A stretch of DNA of 64,000 bases, from the NCBI RefSeq assembly GCF_018613755.1, contig NZ_JAGGPP010000007.1, positions 1-64,000 of the forward strand. The letters are read 5' to 3'. Made by a program: the position numbers and the translations under genes. Shown here one piece after another: positions 10,847 through 20,068 of this stretch. A model generated the notes under the pieces. The model had not been told where the DNA came from and did no database searches. It saw only the letters and a program-made list of their open reading frames with translations. The first letter of the stretch is position 1. The number at the start of each line of letters is the position of its first letter. The DNA comes from Arthrobacter sp. ISL-72 (GTDB lineage: Bacteria; Actinomycetota; Actinomycetes; Actinomycetales; Micrococcaceae).

Positions 10847-11066
10847 CTAGAGGAATACCGTGGCGACATCGTGCAGCGAATCGTTGAGTGCATCGAGGTT
10901 CACGCCGTAGTGCTCCGGGAAGTCCAACACTTCCCGAACGTCTGCAGCACTGCCTTTTTGTATCTACGGCGAGGATCACCAGGACCTGACGGCCGGCGTC
11001 GGACGCCTGTTCGCGCAGCTCATCGATGGTCCAGGTGTCAGCGGAGTAAATCTTCTTGCCCGGACC
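10847..11066 (-). pseudogene. Barstar-family (RNase inhibitor) remnant
   Basis: On the minus strand, directly after the glgX stop, one frame reads KKIYSADTWTIDELREQAS and GRQVLVILAVDTK. After one extra base in an A5 run the next frame reads GSAADVREVLDFPEHYGVN then LDALNDSLHDVATVFL and stop. FPEHYGVNLDALNDSLHD is the barstar signature. There is no start codon, a frameshift in the A run (around 10950), and the C-terminal third of a normal barstar (about 90-130 residues) is missing where the palindrome begins. No barnase-like nuclease is nearby. Inactive as it stands; the frameshift alone could be a sequencing error, but the missing start and tail could not. Confidence 0.75.
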
Positions 11067-13181
11067 CTAAGTGCGGTAGATGCTGATGGTGTTGGACTGC
11101 ACCACGTCACGCTCGGCGGCGGCGACCTGGACGCCCTGGCGGCTGTCGTGGAGCTCGGACGTGGTCAACCGGAGTTCGAAGAGCCGCTTGGTGCTTCCCT
11201 CGTCAATGCTGAGGTCGGGCAGCGTGATCTTGACGTCGTGGGCGTTACCGTTCACCACCACAAGTCCGTCCACTTGACCGTCGTCCGAGCCGAGCAGAAG
11301 CTGGACCACGCGGTGCTGGGGATCATTCCAGCGGTCCATGGACATGGGCTTGCCGTGTTCATCGAACCAGTGAAGATACGCCTGCTTGTCCCGGGAAGGA
11401 TAGTCGTGCGGCTGGACTGCCAGGAACTCCTTCCGGAGCCGGATGACGCGCTTGGTGCTCCGCAGCATGGCATGGGATTCCGGGGTGCTGGTCCAGTCGA
11501 TCCAGGTGATGGCGTTGTCCTGGCAGTAGGCGTTGTTGTTTCCCTGCTGGGTGCGGCCGATCTCGTCGCCCGCGGTCATCATGGGGATGCCCATGGACAC
11601 CATCAGGGTGGCCATCAGGTTGCGGCGGGTCTGCGCCCGGAGCGCAAGGATTCCCTCGTCTTCGGTCCGGCCCTCGAAGCCGTGGTTGTAGCTGCGGTTA
11701 TCCCCGTGGCCGTCGCGGTTCTGCTCACCGTTGGCCTCGTTGTGCTTGCGGTCGTAGGACACGAGGTCGGCCAGCGTGAAGCCGTCATGCGCCGTGACGA
11801 AGTTGAGGGAGGCAAGACGTGAGCGTCCCGATTCCGCAAAAAGGCCTGCGGAGCCGCTTATGGAATCCGCCAGCCGAGCCACCGAACCGCCTTGGCCGCC
11901 GGCATCGATGGAGGCCCGGTCCGCGACCCAGAACGAGCGCAGGGCGTCGCGGTAGTGGTCGTTCCAGTCCACCCAGCCCGGCGGGAAGCGCCCGGTCTGC
12001 CAGCCGCCATAACCGATGTCCCACGGCTCGGCGATGAGTTTGACGGAGGAAAGCACCGGATCCGCGGCCACGGCGACGAGGAATGGATGATGTGGGTCGA
12101 AATCGTTGGCGGCGTTCCGGCACAGCGTCACCGCCAGATCGAAACGGAAGCCGTCGATGTGGAACTCGTCCACCCAGTACCTCAGGGAGTCAAGGACCAA
12201 CTGGACAACGCGGGGGTGGCCGAAGTTCAGGCTGTTGCCACAGCCCGTGGTGTCCACATACCTGCCGTTGCCGTCGTTCCGGTAGTACTGGTTCTCCCCC
12301 AGCCCGCGGAAGCTGATGGTGTGGCCGTCGGGGCCGCCTTCGGCTGTGTGGTTGTACACAACGTCCAGGATCACTTCCAGGCCTGCCGCGTGCAGGAGCT
12401 TGACCATGCCCTTGAATTCGTCCTGCACAGCCTGGGGCCCTGCCGTCTGGGCGGCCCGGGTGGCGTAGGCCGGATGCGGAGCGAAGAACGCAGCCGTGTT
12501 GTAACCCCAGTAGTTGGTCATGCCGAGGTTCTGCAGGTGCGGTTCGTCCAAGTGGAAATGGACCGGCAGCAGCTGGACGGCAGTGACTCCCAGGCCCGTA
12601 AGATGTTCAATCATTGCCGGATGCGCCATGCCGGCGTATGTTCCCCGGAGCTCTTCCGGGATGTCCGGATGCAGTTTGGTCTGGCCGCGGACGTGCGCCT
12701 CGTAAATGATGGTGTTGCGCCACGGAATGTGCGGACTGCGGTCCCCGCCCCAGTCGAATCCGCTGGCCATGCGCACGTTGGTGAGGAAGCCTTCGCTCTC
12801 ATCCACCGCCCGGCCGTAGGGATCCAGCAGCAGCGGCTGCCCGCCGTCGTCGTCAAAGGCTACGGTGGGCACTGAAACCGGCAGAGCCTCCTCCTCGGAC
12901 GAGGAACGGAAACCGTACTTGGACCCGGTGGGGAAACCGTCAACGATGCCGTGATGGACGTCGTTGGTGATGTTCGGCAGCGTCTTCAGTTGCCAGGTTC
13001 CGCCGGGCGGGCAGTAAGCGATTTCGAGCGTGGCGACGCCGGGAGCATAGACCGCGACATTGGCCAAGGCACTCCGAGGATCGTCCGTTGCCGGGGACCC
13101 CGTGCGCGGAACGCTGATACCCAGTGGAAACGGCCGGGAGGCGTCCACGGTTGAGGCTGTGTCTAAGAGTGGCATGACCAT
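11067..13181 (-). CDS. glgX: Glycogen debranching enzyme (GlgX / isoamylase type)
   Basis: GH13_11 enzyme cleaving alpha-1,6 branches, working with GlgP to degrade alpha-glucan; 704 residues. CBM48 is at the N-terminus. The GH13 regions are DVVYNHTAEG, GFRFDLAVTL with nucleophile D348, LIAEPWDIG with acid E385, and TAHDGFTLADL. Two ATGs lie at codons 1 and 3, neither with a Shine-Dalgarno. TAATAT sits exactly 7 nt before the first ATG, as expected for a leaderless mRNA. Transcribed toward the barstar remnant and away from the amidase gene. Confidence 0.93.
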   Translation of the reverse strand: MVMPLLDTASTVDASRPFPLGISVPRTGSPATDDPRSALANVAVYAPGVATLEIAYCPPGGTWQLKTLPNITNDVHHGIVDGFPTGSKYGFRSSSEEEALPVSVPTVAFDDDGGQPLLLDPYGRAVDESEGFLTNVRMASGFDWGGDRSPHIPWRNTIIYEAHVRGQTKLHPDIPEELRGTYAGMAHPAMIEHLTGLGVTAVQLLPVHFHLDEPHLQNLGMTNYWGYNTAAFFAPHPAYATRAAQTAGPQAVQDEFKGMVKLLHAAGLEVILDVVYNHTAEGGPDGHTISFRGLGENQYYRNDGNGRYVDTTGCGNSLNFGHPRVVQLVLDSLRYWVDEFHIDGFRFDLAVTLCRNAANDFDPHHPFLVAVAADPVLSSVKLIAEPWDIGYGGWQTGRFPPGWVDWNDHYRDALRSFWVADRASIDAGGQGGSVARLADSISGSAGLFAESGRSRLASLNFVTAHDGFTLADLVSYDRKHNEANGEQNRDGHGDNRSYNHGFEGRTEDEGILALRAQTRRNLMATLMVSMGIPMMTAGDEIGRTQQGNNNAYCQDNAITWIDWTSTPESHAMLRSTKRVIRLRKEFLAVQPHDYPSRDKQAYLHWFDEHGKPMSMDRWNDPQHRVVQLLLGSDDGQVDGLVVVNGNAHDVKITLPDLSIDEGSTKRLFELRLTTSELHDSRQGVQVAAAERDVVQSNTISIYRT

Positions 13182-13188
13182 TGCTTAA

Positions 13189-13194
13189 ATATTA
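13189..13194 (-). promoter_or_regulatory. -10 box (TAATAT) for a leaderless glgX mRNA
   Basis: TAATAT on the minus strand, 7 nt before the glgX ATG, with no ribosome site between. No convincing -35 box. Confidence 0.45.
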
Positions 13195-13297
13195 GCTGTG
13201 CCACACAAATGACCGATATTTGCCGCAATGTGTCGGGAAATGGGCCGGCCTTGTTCAGCGTTGCATACTGGAAGAACACGCCTAGTTGGAGGTAATT

Positions 13298-14113
13298 GTG
13301 CGAATTGCACTTGCTCAAGTAGTGACGGGCCGCGATATTTCCGCGAACCTGGACCTCGTGGAAAAGTTCGCCCGCGAAGCGAAAGAGGGCGGCGCGGAAT
13401 TGGTGGTTTTCCCCGAAGCCACCATGCGTGCTTTCGGAAATTCGCTGCTGGACATCGCCGAACCGCTGGAAGGCCCGTGGGCTACCAAGGTACGGGAGAT
13501 TGCCGACGGACTCGGCATCACCGTCATTGCGGGCATGTTTACGCCGGGTCAGTCCGCGGACGGCTCTGAAAACCGGCGGAAGGTGCGCAATACCCTCCTG
13601 GTCGCCGGTCCCGGCGTGGAGGCGAGTTACGACAAGGTCCACCTGTTCGACGCCTTTGGCTTCGCCGAGTCGGACACGGTGGATGCTGGCACCAAGGCGG
13701 TCACCTTCGAGCTCGGCGGCATCAGCTTCGGCCTGGCCACCTGCTACGACATCCGGTTTCCGGCACTGTTCACGGCCAACGCCGATCTGGGCGCCGAAGT
13801 GAACATTGTCTGCGCCTCCTGGGGTGCCGGCCCCGGAAAGGTCGACCAGTGGCGGCTTCTGGCCCGCGCCCGCGCCGTGGACACCACCACGTACGTGTTG
13901 GCGTGCGGCCAAGGCGATCCAGCCGCCGAAGGGATCGAGACCAAGGGGTCGGCGCCCACCGGCGTCGGGCACTCCGCCGTCGTTTCCCCCTTCGGTGAGG
14001 TCCTCGAAGAGCTCGACGGCGGGACCGGACTGCTGTTCGCCGACCTGGATCCCGCCGTCGTCAAGGAAGCCCGGACGAAGCTGCCGGTCCTGGCCAACCG
14101 CCACGAGTTCTAA
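13298..14113 (+). CDS. Carbon-nitrogen hydrolase (nitrilase superfamily, Nit2-like amidase)
   Basis: 271-residue cytoplasmic amidase of the nitrilase superfamily. The catalytic triad is visible: E40 in FPEAT, K113 in YDKVHLFD, C149 in ATCYDIRFP. The sequence is closest in style to omega-amidase / deaminated glutathione amidase, so a metabolite-repair role is likely but the substrate is not proven. The GTG start has GGAGG 5 nt upstream, which rules out the longer frame beginning 12 nt earlier. Single gene, divergent from glgX. Confidence 0.88.
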   Translation: MRIALAQVVTGRDISANLDLVEKFAREAKEGGAELVVFPEATMRAFGNSLLDIAEPLEGPWATKVREIADGLGITVIAGMFTPGQSADGSENRRKVRNTLLVAGPGVEASYDKVHLFDAFGFAESDTVDAGTKAVTFELGGISFGLATCYDIRFPALFTANADLGAEVNIVCASWGAGPGKVDQWRLLARARAVDTTTYVLACGQGDPAAEGIETKGSAPTGVGHSAVVSPFGEVLEELDGGTGLLFADLDPAVVKEARTKLPVLANRHEF

Positions 14114-14155
14114 CCCCACCGTCGCACGGTCCGCGGACGCGCCCTGCGCCGTGGA

Positions 14156-15142
14156 CTACTTCGCGGCGCGCTGCCGGGAGACTTCGTACAGCGAGATGCC
14201 GACGGCCATGGAGGCGTTCAGGGATTCCATGGCCGAGTCGATCGGGATGGAGACGATCTGGTCGCAGTTTTCGCGCACCAGCCGGCTGAGGCCCTTGCCC
14301 TCGGAACCAACCACGATGCAGACCGGTTCCTTGGCCAGGCTGAGGTCCGGCAGCGAAACGTCGCCGTCGCCGTCCAGGCCCAGCACGTAGATGCCCATGT
14401 TCTTGAACGCCTTGAGGGTGTTGTTGAGGTTGGCGGCGCGGGCCACCGGAACGCGGACTGCTGCACCCGCGCTGGTCTTCCACGCCGCGGCGGTGACGCC
14501 GACGGAGCGGCGCTCCGGCACGACGACCCCGTGGCCGCTGAAGGCCGACACGGACCGGATGATCGCGCCGAGGTTGCGGGGGTCGGTGATGCCGTCCAGT
14601 GCAACGAAGAGCGGCGCATTGGCGACGTGGCCCTTCTTCCACTTATCCACGGTCTCTTCGGCCAGCTCGTACGCGTCCTGGTATTCGTACGGCGGGATCT
14701 GCAGCACGAGCCCCTGGTGGATGGCGTCGTCCGTCATCCGGTCCAGTTCCGGCTTGCCGGTTTCCAGCAGCGGAATGCCGCGTTCGGCCGCAAGCTTCAG
14801 GGACTCCTTGACGCGGTCATCCATTTCAATGCGGATGGCGACGTGCAGGGCCTTGGCGGGAATGCCGGCGCGCAGCGCTTCGACCACCGAGTTGCGTCCG
14901 GTGACCACTTCTTCCGTGGCACGGCCCTTCGGGCCCGAACGGGCACCCGCACCGCGCGATGCTCCCGGGCGCTTGGCGGCGGACCGCTCGGCGAGCTGCT
15001 TGTTCTTATGGGCCTTGTGGTACGGGCGGTCCTCCGCCTTAGGCGTGGGGCCCTTGCCCTCGAGGGCCTTGCGGCCGTGGCCACCCGTACCGATGGTGGG
15101 GCCCTTCTTCGCTTTGACCGAGCGGCGACCGTTGTTGGCCAT
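14156..15142 (-). CDS. rlmB: 23S rRNA (guanosine-2'-O-)-methyltransferase RlmB (SPOUT/TrmH family)
   Basis: 328 residues. A basic, disordered N-terminal tail (1-70, Lys/Arg/Gly-rich) precedes a substrate-binding domain starting TGRNSVVEAL and a trefoil-knot SPOUT domain with motif 1 LDGITDPRNLGAIIRS, motif 2 VVGSEGKGLSRLVRENCD and motif 3 SLNASMAVGISLYE. It methylates a guanosine ribose in 23S rRNA (G2251 in E. coli). The ATG start has AAGGG 8 nt upstream; a GTG 9 nt earlier is less suited. Downstream of cysS, as in many actinobacteria (carD-ispD-ispF-cysS-rlmB). Confidence 0.9.
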   Translation of the reverse strand: MANNGRRSVKAKKGPTIGTGGHGRKALEGKGPTPKAEDRPYHKAHKNKQLAERSAAKRPGASRGAGARSGPKGRATEEVVTGRNSVVEALRAGIPAKALHVAIRIEMDDRVKESLKLAAERGIPLLETGKPELDRMTDDAIHQGLVLQIPPYEYQDAYELAEETVDKWKKGHVANAPLFVALDGITDPRNLGAIIRSVSAFSGHGVVVPERRSVGVTAAAWKTSAGAAVRVPVARAANLNNTLKAFKNMGIYVLGLDGDGDVSLPDLSLAKEPVCIVVGSEGKGLSRLVRENCDQIVSIPIDSAMESLNASMAVGISLYEVSRQRAAK

Positions 15143-15254
15143 GAGTTTCACCCTTGCTTTGTTGAGTAAGTCTGACCTCCAGTCTACTTACTCAGGTAAA
15201 ATCGCCGGCCCGGCGCCGTGCCCGGCGCCCTGCCCCGCCCTCTTCCAGCCGGCC

Positions 15255-16718
15255 CTAGCCGCGCTTGAGGCTCCAGCTGGCACCGTCCGGACCGTCTTCG
15301 ACCACAACGCCGGCGGCCGCCAGGGTGTCGCGGATGGCGTCCGACGCCGCCCAGTCCTTGGTGGCCCGGGCTGCTGCCCTGGCACCAAGCTGGGCTTCGA
15401 TGAGGACGCCGAGGGCCGTGTCCGCCTGCGTATCCCTGGCGGGGGCCGCGACGTCATTCAGGCCGAGGACCCGCAGCATGTCGGTGACGGAGTGCAGCGC
15501 CGCGCGGGCACCGGCGTTGTCTCCGCCGGTGAGGGCGGTGTTTCCGGCCCGCACCGTATCGTGCAGGACTGCCAGCGCCTGCGGCACGTTCAGGTCATCG
15601 TCCATGGCATTGGCGAAGGCTTCCGGCACCTCGCCATAGCTGCCGAAGAGGAGGGTGCCGTCGTTGGACAGGGTCCGCACGGCCCGGGCGACAAATCCGT
15701 CAATCCGTTCCACTGCGGCAGCAGCTTCCTGCAGCGAGGTCGGCTGGTAGTCCAGCACTGAACGGTACTGGGCCTGTCCAAGGTAATAGCGCACCACCCG
15801 GGGCGACGCGAGCTCAAGCATTTCGGCAGGGCTGACAGTGTTGCCAACGGACTTGGACATCTTTTCGCCCTGGTAGGTCACCATGCCGTTGTGCATCCAG
15901 AAGTTGGCGAAGGCATGGCCGGCCGCCTGCGACTGCGCCATCTCGTTCTCGTGGTGCGGGAACCGGAGGTCCAGCCCGCCGCCATGAATGTCGAATTCCG
16001 TGCCGAGGTATTTGGTCACCATGGCCGAGCACTCCAGGTGCCAGCCCGGACGGCCGGCGCCCCAGGGCGAAACCCAGCTCGCCGTCGTCGGCTCCCCTTC
16101 CTTATGGCCTTTCCACAGCGCAAAGTCCCTCGGGTCCTTCTTCCTGTTGCTGAATTGGGCCTCGACGTCCGTAGCGCCCTGCATGTCGTCGATCTTCTGC
16201 CGGGTCAGGGTCCCGTACCGGTTCCAGGAGCGGACGTCGAAATAGACGTCGCCGGAACCGTCGGGGGCCGGGTAGGCGTGGCCGCGGTCGATCAGGCGCT
16301 GGATCAGCGCGTGCATCTCCGGAATGTGCCCGGTGGCGCGCGGCTCATAGGTGGGGCGGGAAACGCCAAGCGTGTCGTAGGCGTTGAGGAACGCCTGTTC
16401 ATAGCGGTAGGCCAGCGCCCACCACTCCTCTTCGCGGATATCGTCCGGGCCTTCCTCGAAGTCCGGTTCGAACGACAGGGCGGACTTGGCGAGGATCTTG
16501 TCGTCAATGTCAGTGACGTTGCGGACCACGGTCACACGGAAGCCGCGGTACTCCAGCCAGCGGGTGAGCTGGTCAAAGGCGATGGCCGACCGTATGTGCC
16601 CCACGTGCGGCAGGCCCTGCACGGTCGCGCCGCAGTAGTACAGGCTCACCTTCCCCGGTGTCAGAGGGACGAAGTCGCGGACTTCGGCGGATGCTGTGTC
16701 GTAAAAGCGCAGGGTCAC
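15255..16718 (-). CDS. cysS: Cysteinyl-tRNA synthetase
   Basis: Class I aminoacyl-tRNA synthetase, 487 residues. The zinc ligand C29 in YYCGATVQG, the HIGH-type motif HVGH (38-41) and KMSKS near 285 are all present, followed by DALR/anticodon-binding C-terminal segments. The cysteine is CysS-type and MshC (the mycothiol paralogue) is less likely at this length. The GTG start has no ribosome site; TAATCT ends 6 nt before it, suggesting a leaderless transcript. Confidence 0.95.
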   Translation of the reverse strand: MTLRFYDTASAEVRDFVPLTPGKVSLYYCGATVQGLPHVGHIRSAIAFDQLTRWLEYRGFRVTVVRNVTDIDDKILAKSALSFEPDFEEGPDDIREEEWWALAYRYEQAFLNAYDTLGVSRPTYEPRATGHIPEMHALIQRLIDRGHAYPAPDGSGDVYFDVRSWNRYGTLTRQKIDDMQGATDVEAQFSNRKKDPRDFALWKGHKEGEPTTASWVSPWGAGRPGWHLECSAMVTKYLGTEFDIHGGGLDLRFPHHENEMAQSQAAGHAFANFWMHNGMVTYQGEKMSKSVGNTVSPAEMLELASPRVVRYYLGQAQYRSVLDYQPTSLQEAAAAVERIDGFVARAVRTLSNDGTLLFGSYGEVPEAFANAMDDDLNVPQALAVLHDTVRAGNTALTGGDNAGARAALHSVTDMLRVLGLNDVAAPARDTQADTALGVLIEAQLGARAAARATKDWAASDAIRDTLAAAGVVVEDGPDGASWSLKRG

Positions 16719-16724
16719 CGCTCC

Positions 16725-16730
16725 AGATTA
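16725..16730 (-). promoter_or_regulatory. -10 box (TAATCT) for a leaderless cysS mRNA
   Basis: TAATCT on the minus strand, 6 nt upstream of the GTG start. Confidence 0.45.
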
Positions 16731-16761
16731 GCCGATGGCCCTAGCGCCGGGGCCAATAGCG

Positions 16762-17088
16762 CTATTTGCAGACTTCGCCGATCTTGTTGTTCTGTTCGCT
16801 TAGCTGCGCTGTCTGTTCGGCGCTCTTGGTGCCCAGCGACGTGGCGGCAACTTTCTTCATGATGTCCGCCATTTTCTGGATGGGCTCGGCAACCTCAGGC
16901 GCCACCTTGTCCGCCACTTCCTGATAGTGCTTGGCGATCTGGTCAGCCTGCTGCTGCTGGTTTCCGCTGGGCACGAAGGTGTCGCCGTTGAGGAACCTGC
17001 AGCTTTCCTCAACACTCATTTTCGGCGTGCCGCAGCCTGTGAGCAGCATCCCGGCAACGAGTACGACGGCGGCGAGCGGCTTCTTCAC
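16762..17088 (-). CDS. Small lipoprotein of unknown function
   Basis: 108 residues from a GTG with AGGAG 7 nt upstream. The N-terminus MKKPLAAVVLVAGMLLTGC is a lipoprotein signal peptide with lipobox LTGC (C19), so the protein is tethered outside the membrane. The mature part is mostly helical and Gln/Lys-rich (GNQQQQADQIAKHYQEVADK), with two further Cys residues, near 30 and close to the C-terminus, that could form a disulfide. It lies between ispF and cysS in an otherwise conserved gene order. Family not recognised. Confidence 0.75.
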   Translation of the reverse strand: MKKPLAAVVLVAGMLLTGCGTPKMSVEESCRFLNGDTFVPSGNQQQQADQIAKHYQEVADKVAPEVAEPIQKMADIMKKVAATSLGTKSAEQTAQLSEQNNKIGEVCK

Positions 17089-17155
17089 GAGGGGTCTCCT
17101 GGGTGTTCGGCAGAGGTTTGGCTCCCTTAAGCCTAGGCGAAAGGCCCGCTGTGCC

Positions 17156-17647
17156 TCAGCCGGCCCGGTAGACGAGGGCGGTGGCGAGGGCCGAAATGCC
17201 CTCCCCGCGGCCGGTGAAACCCAGGCGGTCGCTGGTGGTCGCACTGACGCTGACAGGAGCGCCCGCCGCTGCACTGAGAACCTCTTGGGATTCCTCCCGG
17301 CGCGGACCGAATTTCGGCCTGTTGCCCACGAACTGCACCGCGATGTTGCCGATCTCGAAGCCTTCCGCCCGGACAATGCGGGCTGCCTCGGCAAGGAGTG
17401 TCACGCCCGAGGCACCTGCGAATTCCGGGCGGTCCGTGCCGAAGTGGGTTCCCAGGTCTCCGATCCCTGAGGCCGAAAAGAGGGCATCCGCCGCCGCGTG
17501 GGCCACGGGATCGCCGTCGGAGTGGCCGGCCAGGCCCTGCTCGCCTTCCCACAGGAGCCCGCCCAGCCAGAGCGGCCGCGGGTTGTCCGGGGCTGCAAAA
17601 GCATGGACATCGATGCCGATTCCGGTTCTGGGAATGATGAGAACCAT
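17156..17647 (-). CDS. ispF: 2-C-methyl-D-erythritol 2,4-cyclodiphosphate synthase
   Basis: Fifth step of the MEP isoprenoid pathway; 163 residues, the usual length. Zinc ligands D13 and H15 in GIGIDVHAF and H50 in [13 protein letters not shown] are present, and [15 protein letters not shown] forms the CDP-binding C-terminal part. Starts 2 nt after the ispD stop with GGAGGG upstream, so it is co-translated with ispD, whose product feeds the pathway two steps earlier. Confidence 0.93.
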   Translation of the reverse strand: MVLIIPRTGIGIDVHAFAAPDNPRPLWLGGLLWEGEQGLAGHSDGDPVAHAAADALFSASGIGDLGTHFGTDRPEFAGASGVTLLAEAARIVRAEGFEIGNIAVQFVGNRPKFGPRREESQEVLSAAAGAPVSVSATTSDRLGFTGRGEGISALATALVYRAG

Positions 17648-17649
17648 GC

Positions 17650-18471
17650 TTAGCCCTCCACCCAGCGTGCGCCCAATGGGCCTTCCAGGAGTCCCTCGGC
17701 GATGATCAGGTCCAAGGGAGTGGTGATCTTGAGTGACTGGCTGGCTCCCCGGACGGCATGGACCGGAATCCCCAGCCGTTCCACCAGCATGGCGTCGTCT
17801 GTGACCGCGGCAGCCTGGGCCTCGGAGAATCCCGCCACCTCGCGGTGCGCCTTCAGCAACGTGTCGAGGTCGAATCCCTGCGGGGTCTGGACGGCGCGGA
17901 GCTTCTCCCGGGGCGCCGTGCCCACCACGATCTCCGGCGCAATCCGGGCGTCGTCGTCGCGCGTGGCTTCGACCGTCTTGACTGTGTCCACCACCGGCAC
18001 CACCGGAATCACGGCCAGGGCACCGGCTGCGAGGGAATCCACTACGCGGAGGAAGACGGATTCCGGTGTCAGGGCACGCGCGGCGTCGTGGACTAGCACG
18101 GCCTGGGTGCCTTCCTCCAGGGCCGACAACGCCGAGCGCACGGATTCGGCGCGCGTCCCGCCGCCCTCAACGACCGTCAGCAGGGGCCCGCCGTCAACAA
18201 GCTCGTCCTTGAAGTCATCGCACATCTGCCGGAGCGAACCGTCCCCCGCCGGCAGGGCCACGCAGACCTGCTGGGCGACCCCGGACGCGACTACCCCGCG
18301 GAGGGCATGCATCAGGATGGGTTCGCCGCCGAGGGGCACTCTCGCTTTGGGCATGCCGTAACCAAGGCGCTGACCCGAGCCGGCCGCGACCAGCACGACG
18401 GCGACGACCGGACGGGGGCGGTGGTCCCCGGCGCCCGATCCGGAACCGGCCGAAAATTCTGTTGCACTCAT
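17650..18471 (-). CDS. ispD: 2-C-methyl-D-erythritol 4-phosphate cytidylyltransferase
   Basis: Third step of the MEP pathway, a nucleotidyltransferase. The glycine-rich CTP loop [36 protein letters not shown] and QTPQGFD are diagnostic. The ATG at 18471 (MSATEF) gives 273 residues; an ATG 42 nt upstream would add 14 residues without family support. Neither has a clear ribosome site. Residues 5-25 are a Gly/Ser/Pro-rich stretch. Directly upstream of ispF and downstream of carD. Confidence 0.92.
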   Translation of the reverse strand: MSATEFSAGSGSGAGDHRPRPVVAVVLVAAGSGQRLGYGMPKARVPLGGEPILMHALRGVVASGVAQQVCVALPAGDGSLRQMCDDFKDELVDGGPLLTVVEGGGTRAESVRSALSALEEGTQAVLVHDAARALTPESVFLRVVDSLAAGALAVIPVVPVVDTVKTVEATRDDDARIAPEIVVGTAPREKLRAVQTPQGFDLDTLLKAHREVAGFSEAQAAAVTDDAMLVERLGIPVHAVRGASQSLKITTPLDLIIAEGLLEGPLGARWVEG

Positions 18472-18547
18472 GGGCACAACACTACGTGGCTGCCTGCTTC
18501 CGGCGCCCGGCATATCCGGCGGTTTCTTCTAAAACACGGCAAAAAGA

Positions 18548-18577
18548 AACCCCGGCGGCTGGTCAGCCACCGGGGTT
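18548..18577 (-). terminator. carD terminator
   Basis: A 14-bp stem (AACCCCGGCGGCTG against CAGCCACCGGGGTT, one mismatch) followed on the minus strand by TTTCTTTTTG, just after the carD stop. It separates carD from ispD. Confidence 0.75.
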
Positions 18578-18583
18578 CAATTC

Positions 18584-19066
18584 TTAGGAAGCCAAGACTT
18601 CGTCGAGAACGCTTGCAGCCTTCTCTTCGTCTGTCTTTTCAGCCAGCGCCAGTTCTGAAATCAGAATTTGGCGGGCCTTGGCCAGCATGCGCTTCTCACC
18701 TGCGGAAAGGCCGCGGTCGTGATCCCGGCGCCACAGGTCACGAACGACCTCGGCCACCTTGATAACGTCCCCGGAAGCAAGCTTCTCCAGATTTGCCTTG
18801 TAACGACGCGACCAGTTGGTAGGCTCTTCAGTGAACTCGGCACGCAGCACGTCAAAGACATGCTCCAAACCTTCTTTGCCCACTACGTCGCGTACCCCAA
18901 CGAGGTCAACGTTCTCTGCTGGAACTTCAATGGTCAGATCACCCTGAGCCACCTTGAGCTTGAGATACATCTTCTCTTCGCCCTTGATGGTGCGCATCTT
19001 GATTTCTTCAATTTTTGCTGCACCGTGGTGAGGGTAAACTACTGTCTCGCCGACCTCAAAAACCAT
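18584..19066 (-). CDS. carD: CarD-family RNA polymerase-binding transcription regulator
   Basis: 160 residues, the standard CarD length. The N-terminal RNA-polymerase-interacting domain ([20 protein letters not shown]) is followed by a helical DNA-binding domain with a conserved Trp in [10 protein letters not shown]. CarD stabilises open complexes at rRNA and many other promoters and is essential in mycobacteria. The ATG giving MVFEVGE is chosen because it matches the family start and has GGGG upstream; an earlier in-frame start 36 nt upstream is rejected. A good promoter (TTGGCA-17-TAATAT) lies about 135 nt upstream. Confidence 0.93.
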   Translation of the reverse strand: MVFEVGETVVYPHHGAAKIEEIKMRTIKGEEKMYLKLKVAQGDLTIEVPAENVDLVGVRDVVGKEGLEHVFDVLRAEFTEEPTNWSRRYKANLEKLASGDVIKVAEVVRDLWRRDHDRGLSAGEKRMLAKARQILISELALAEKTDEEKAASVLDEVLAS

Positions 19067-19182
19067 GTGGACTTTCCCCTTTCCCGCAGACCAGTTTATC
19101 ACGATTCAGGCATACAACTGGCACGGATCAGGGCCGGGAACCGCGTAAATACAAGGAAAAAGGGCCCAATCGACCCCCTTCA

Positions 19183-19229
19183 GCCCCTTGACGGATGCGG
19201 ATATTAGTGCATCAAGGGGCCCATGCCAA
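19183..19229 (-). promoter_or_regulatory. carD promoter with overlapping inverted repeat
   Basis: Minus-strand -35 TTGGCA (19224-19229), 17-bp spacer, -10 TAATAT (19201-19206), predicting a leader of about 130 nt. A 9-bp inverted repeat GCCCCTTGA / TCAAGGGGC (19183-19191 and 19212-19220) brackets the -10 box and reaches into the spacer, placed as an operator would be. The rest of the 19067-19392 gap shows nothing else strong, apart from a weak plus-strand TTGAGG-16-TAATGT at 19339-19366. Confidence 0.55.
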
Positions 19230-19392
19230 GGGCGCGCGGGCGCTGTCCACATGGCAGAAACGGGGCGCTGCAGCGGTTGGGAGGGGTCATGTTTTCGGGA
19301 CGTCACTGTGGACTGCCCGAATCCTTGTTTGAGACCGTTTGAGGATAGGCTATGGCTGAATAATGTTTCAAGACTCTCAAGGAGTGCGTGAC

Positions 19393-19962
19393 GTGCGTTT
19401 CACTGCGATGAACCGGGGCCAGCGCGGCAAGCTGGCAATGGCAACGGCAGCACTTGCCATCGGCCTGCTGTCCGTGACCGGTTGCGGCTACATCAACCCG
19501 CAGCAAACTTCTGAGCAGTACTCGGCGTCGGACGGCACCAGGGAAGATCTGGGTCCCCTCCAGATCCGCAACTTCATGATCGTTTCCACTGGCGAGGACA
19601 AGCCGGGCCGCGTGGTCGGCGCCGTCTACAACTCCTCTTCCAGCGACGTCAAGCTGACCATCAAGGGTGCGGACGGCGCTCAGACGCAGGTGTCTGTAAA
19701 GCAGAAGTCCTACACCCTGCTCAACGAATCCACGGACCCGGCGATCCTCAGCAGCACCGGTGCCAACCCGGGCTCCCTGTCCGAGGTCACCATCTCCGAG
19801 GACGGCACCAACCAGACCGCCCAGGTGAAGGTGCCCGTCCTGGACGCCACGCTTCCGGAGTACAAGGAGTACCTGCCGGCAGGTAGCGAGCCCACCGTCT
19901 CGGAGACGCCCGCTGTCCCGGAGACGTCCACTGCGGCTCCGACGAGCAGCGCAGGCCACTAG
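19393..19962 (+). CDS. Secreted lipoprotein, unknown function
   Basis: 189 residues from a GTG with AAGGAG 8 nt upstream. The signal peptide ends in lipobox SVTGC (C31). The mature part has a beta-rich segment, FMIVSTGEDKPGRVVGAVYN followed by SSSDVKLTIKG, resembling an Ig-like or copper-chaperone-like fold, and a Pro/Thr/Ser/Glu-rich C-terminal tail from about residue 165. Function not recognised. Convergent with regX3, with a shared palindromic terminator between. Confidence 0.8.
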   Translation: MRFTAMNRGQRGKLAMATAALAIGLLSVTGCGYINPQQTSEQYSASDGTREDLGPLQIRNFMIVSTGEDKPGRVVGAVYNSSSSDVKLTIKGADGAQTQVSVKQKSYTLLNESTDPAILSSTGANPGSLSEVTISEDGTNQTAQVKVPVLDATLPEYKEYLPAGSEPTVSETPAVPETSTAAPTSSAGH

Positions 19963-19999
19963 CGCACAACAAAAACCAGCGCACAGTAAAACGCGCACA

Positions 20000-20051
20000 G
20001 CAGAAAGGAGGGCCCGGCCGGTGAATTCACCGGCCGGGCCCTCCTTTCTGC
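20000..20051. terminator. 52-bp perfect palindrome, bidirectional terminator
   Basis: Both halves match perfectly over 26 bp per arm, centred on GAATTC. On either strand the stem ends in CCTCCTTTCTGC. It lies between the convergent lipoprotein and regX3 genes. Confidence 0.75.
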
Positions 20052-20068
20052 ATCCGGGTGCCTGTCTC

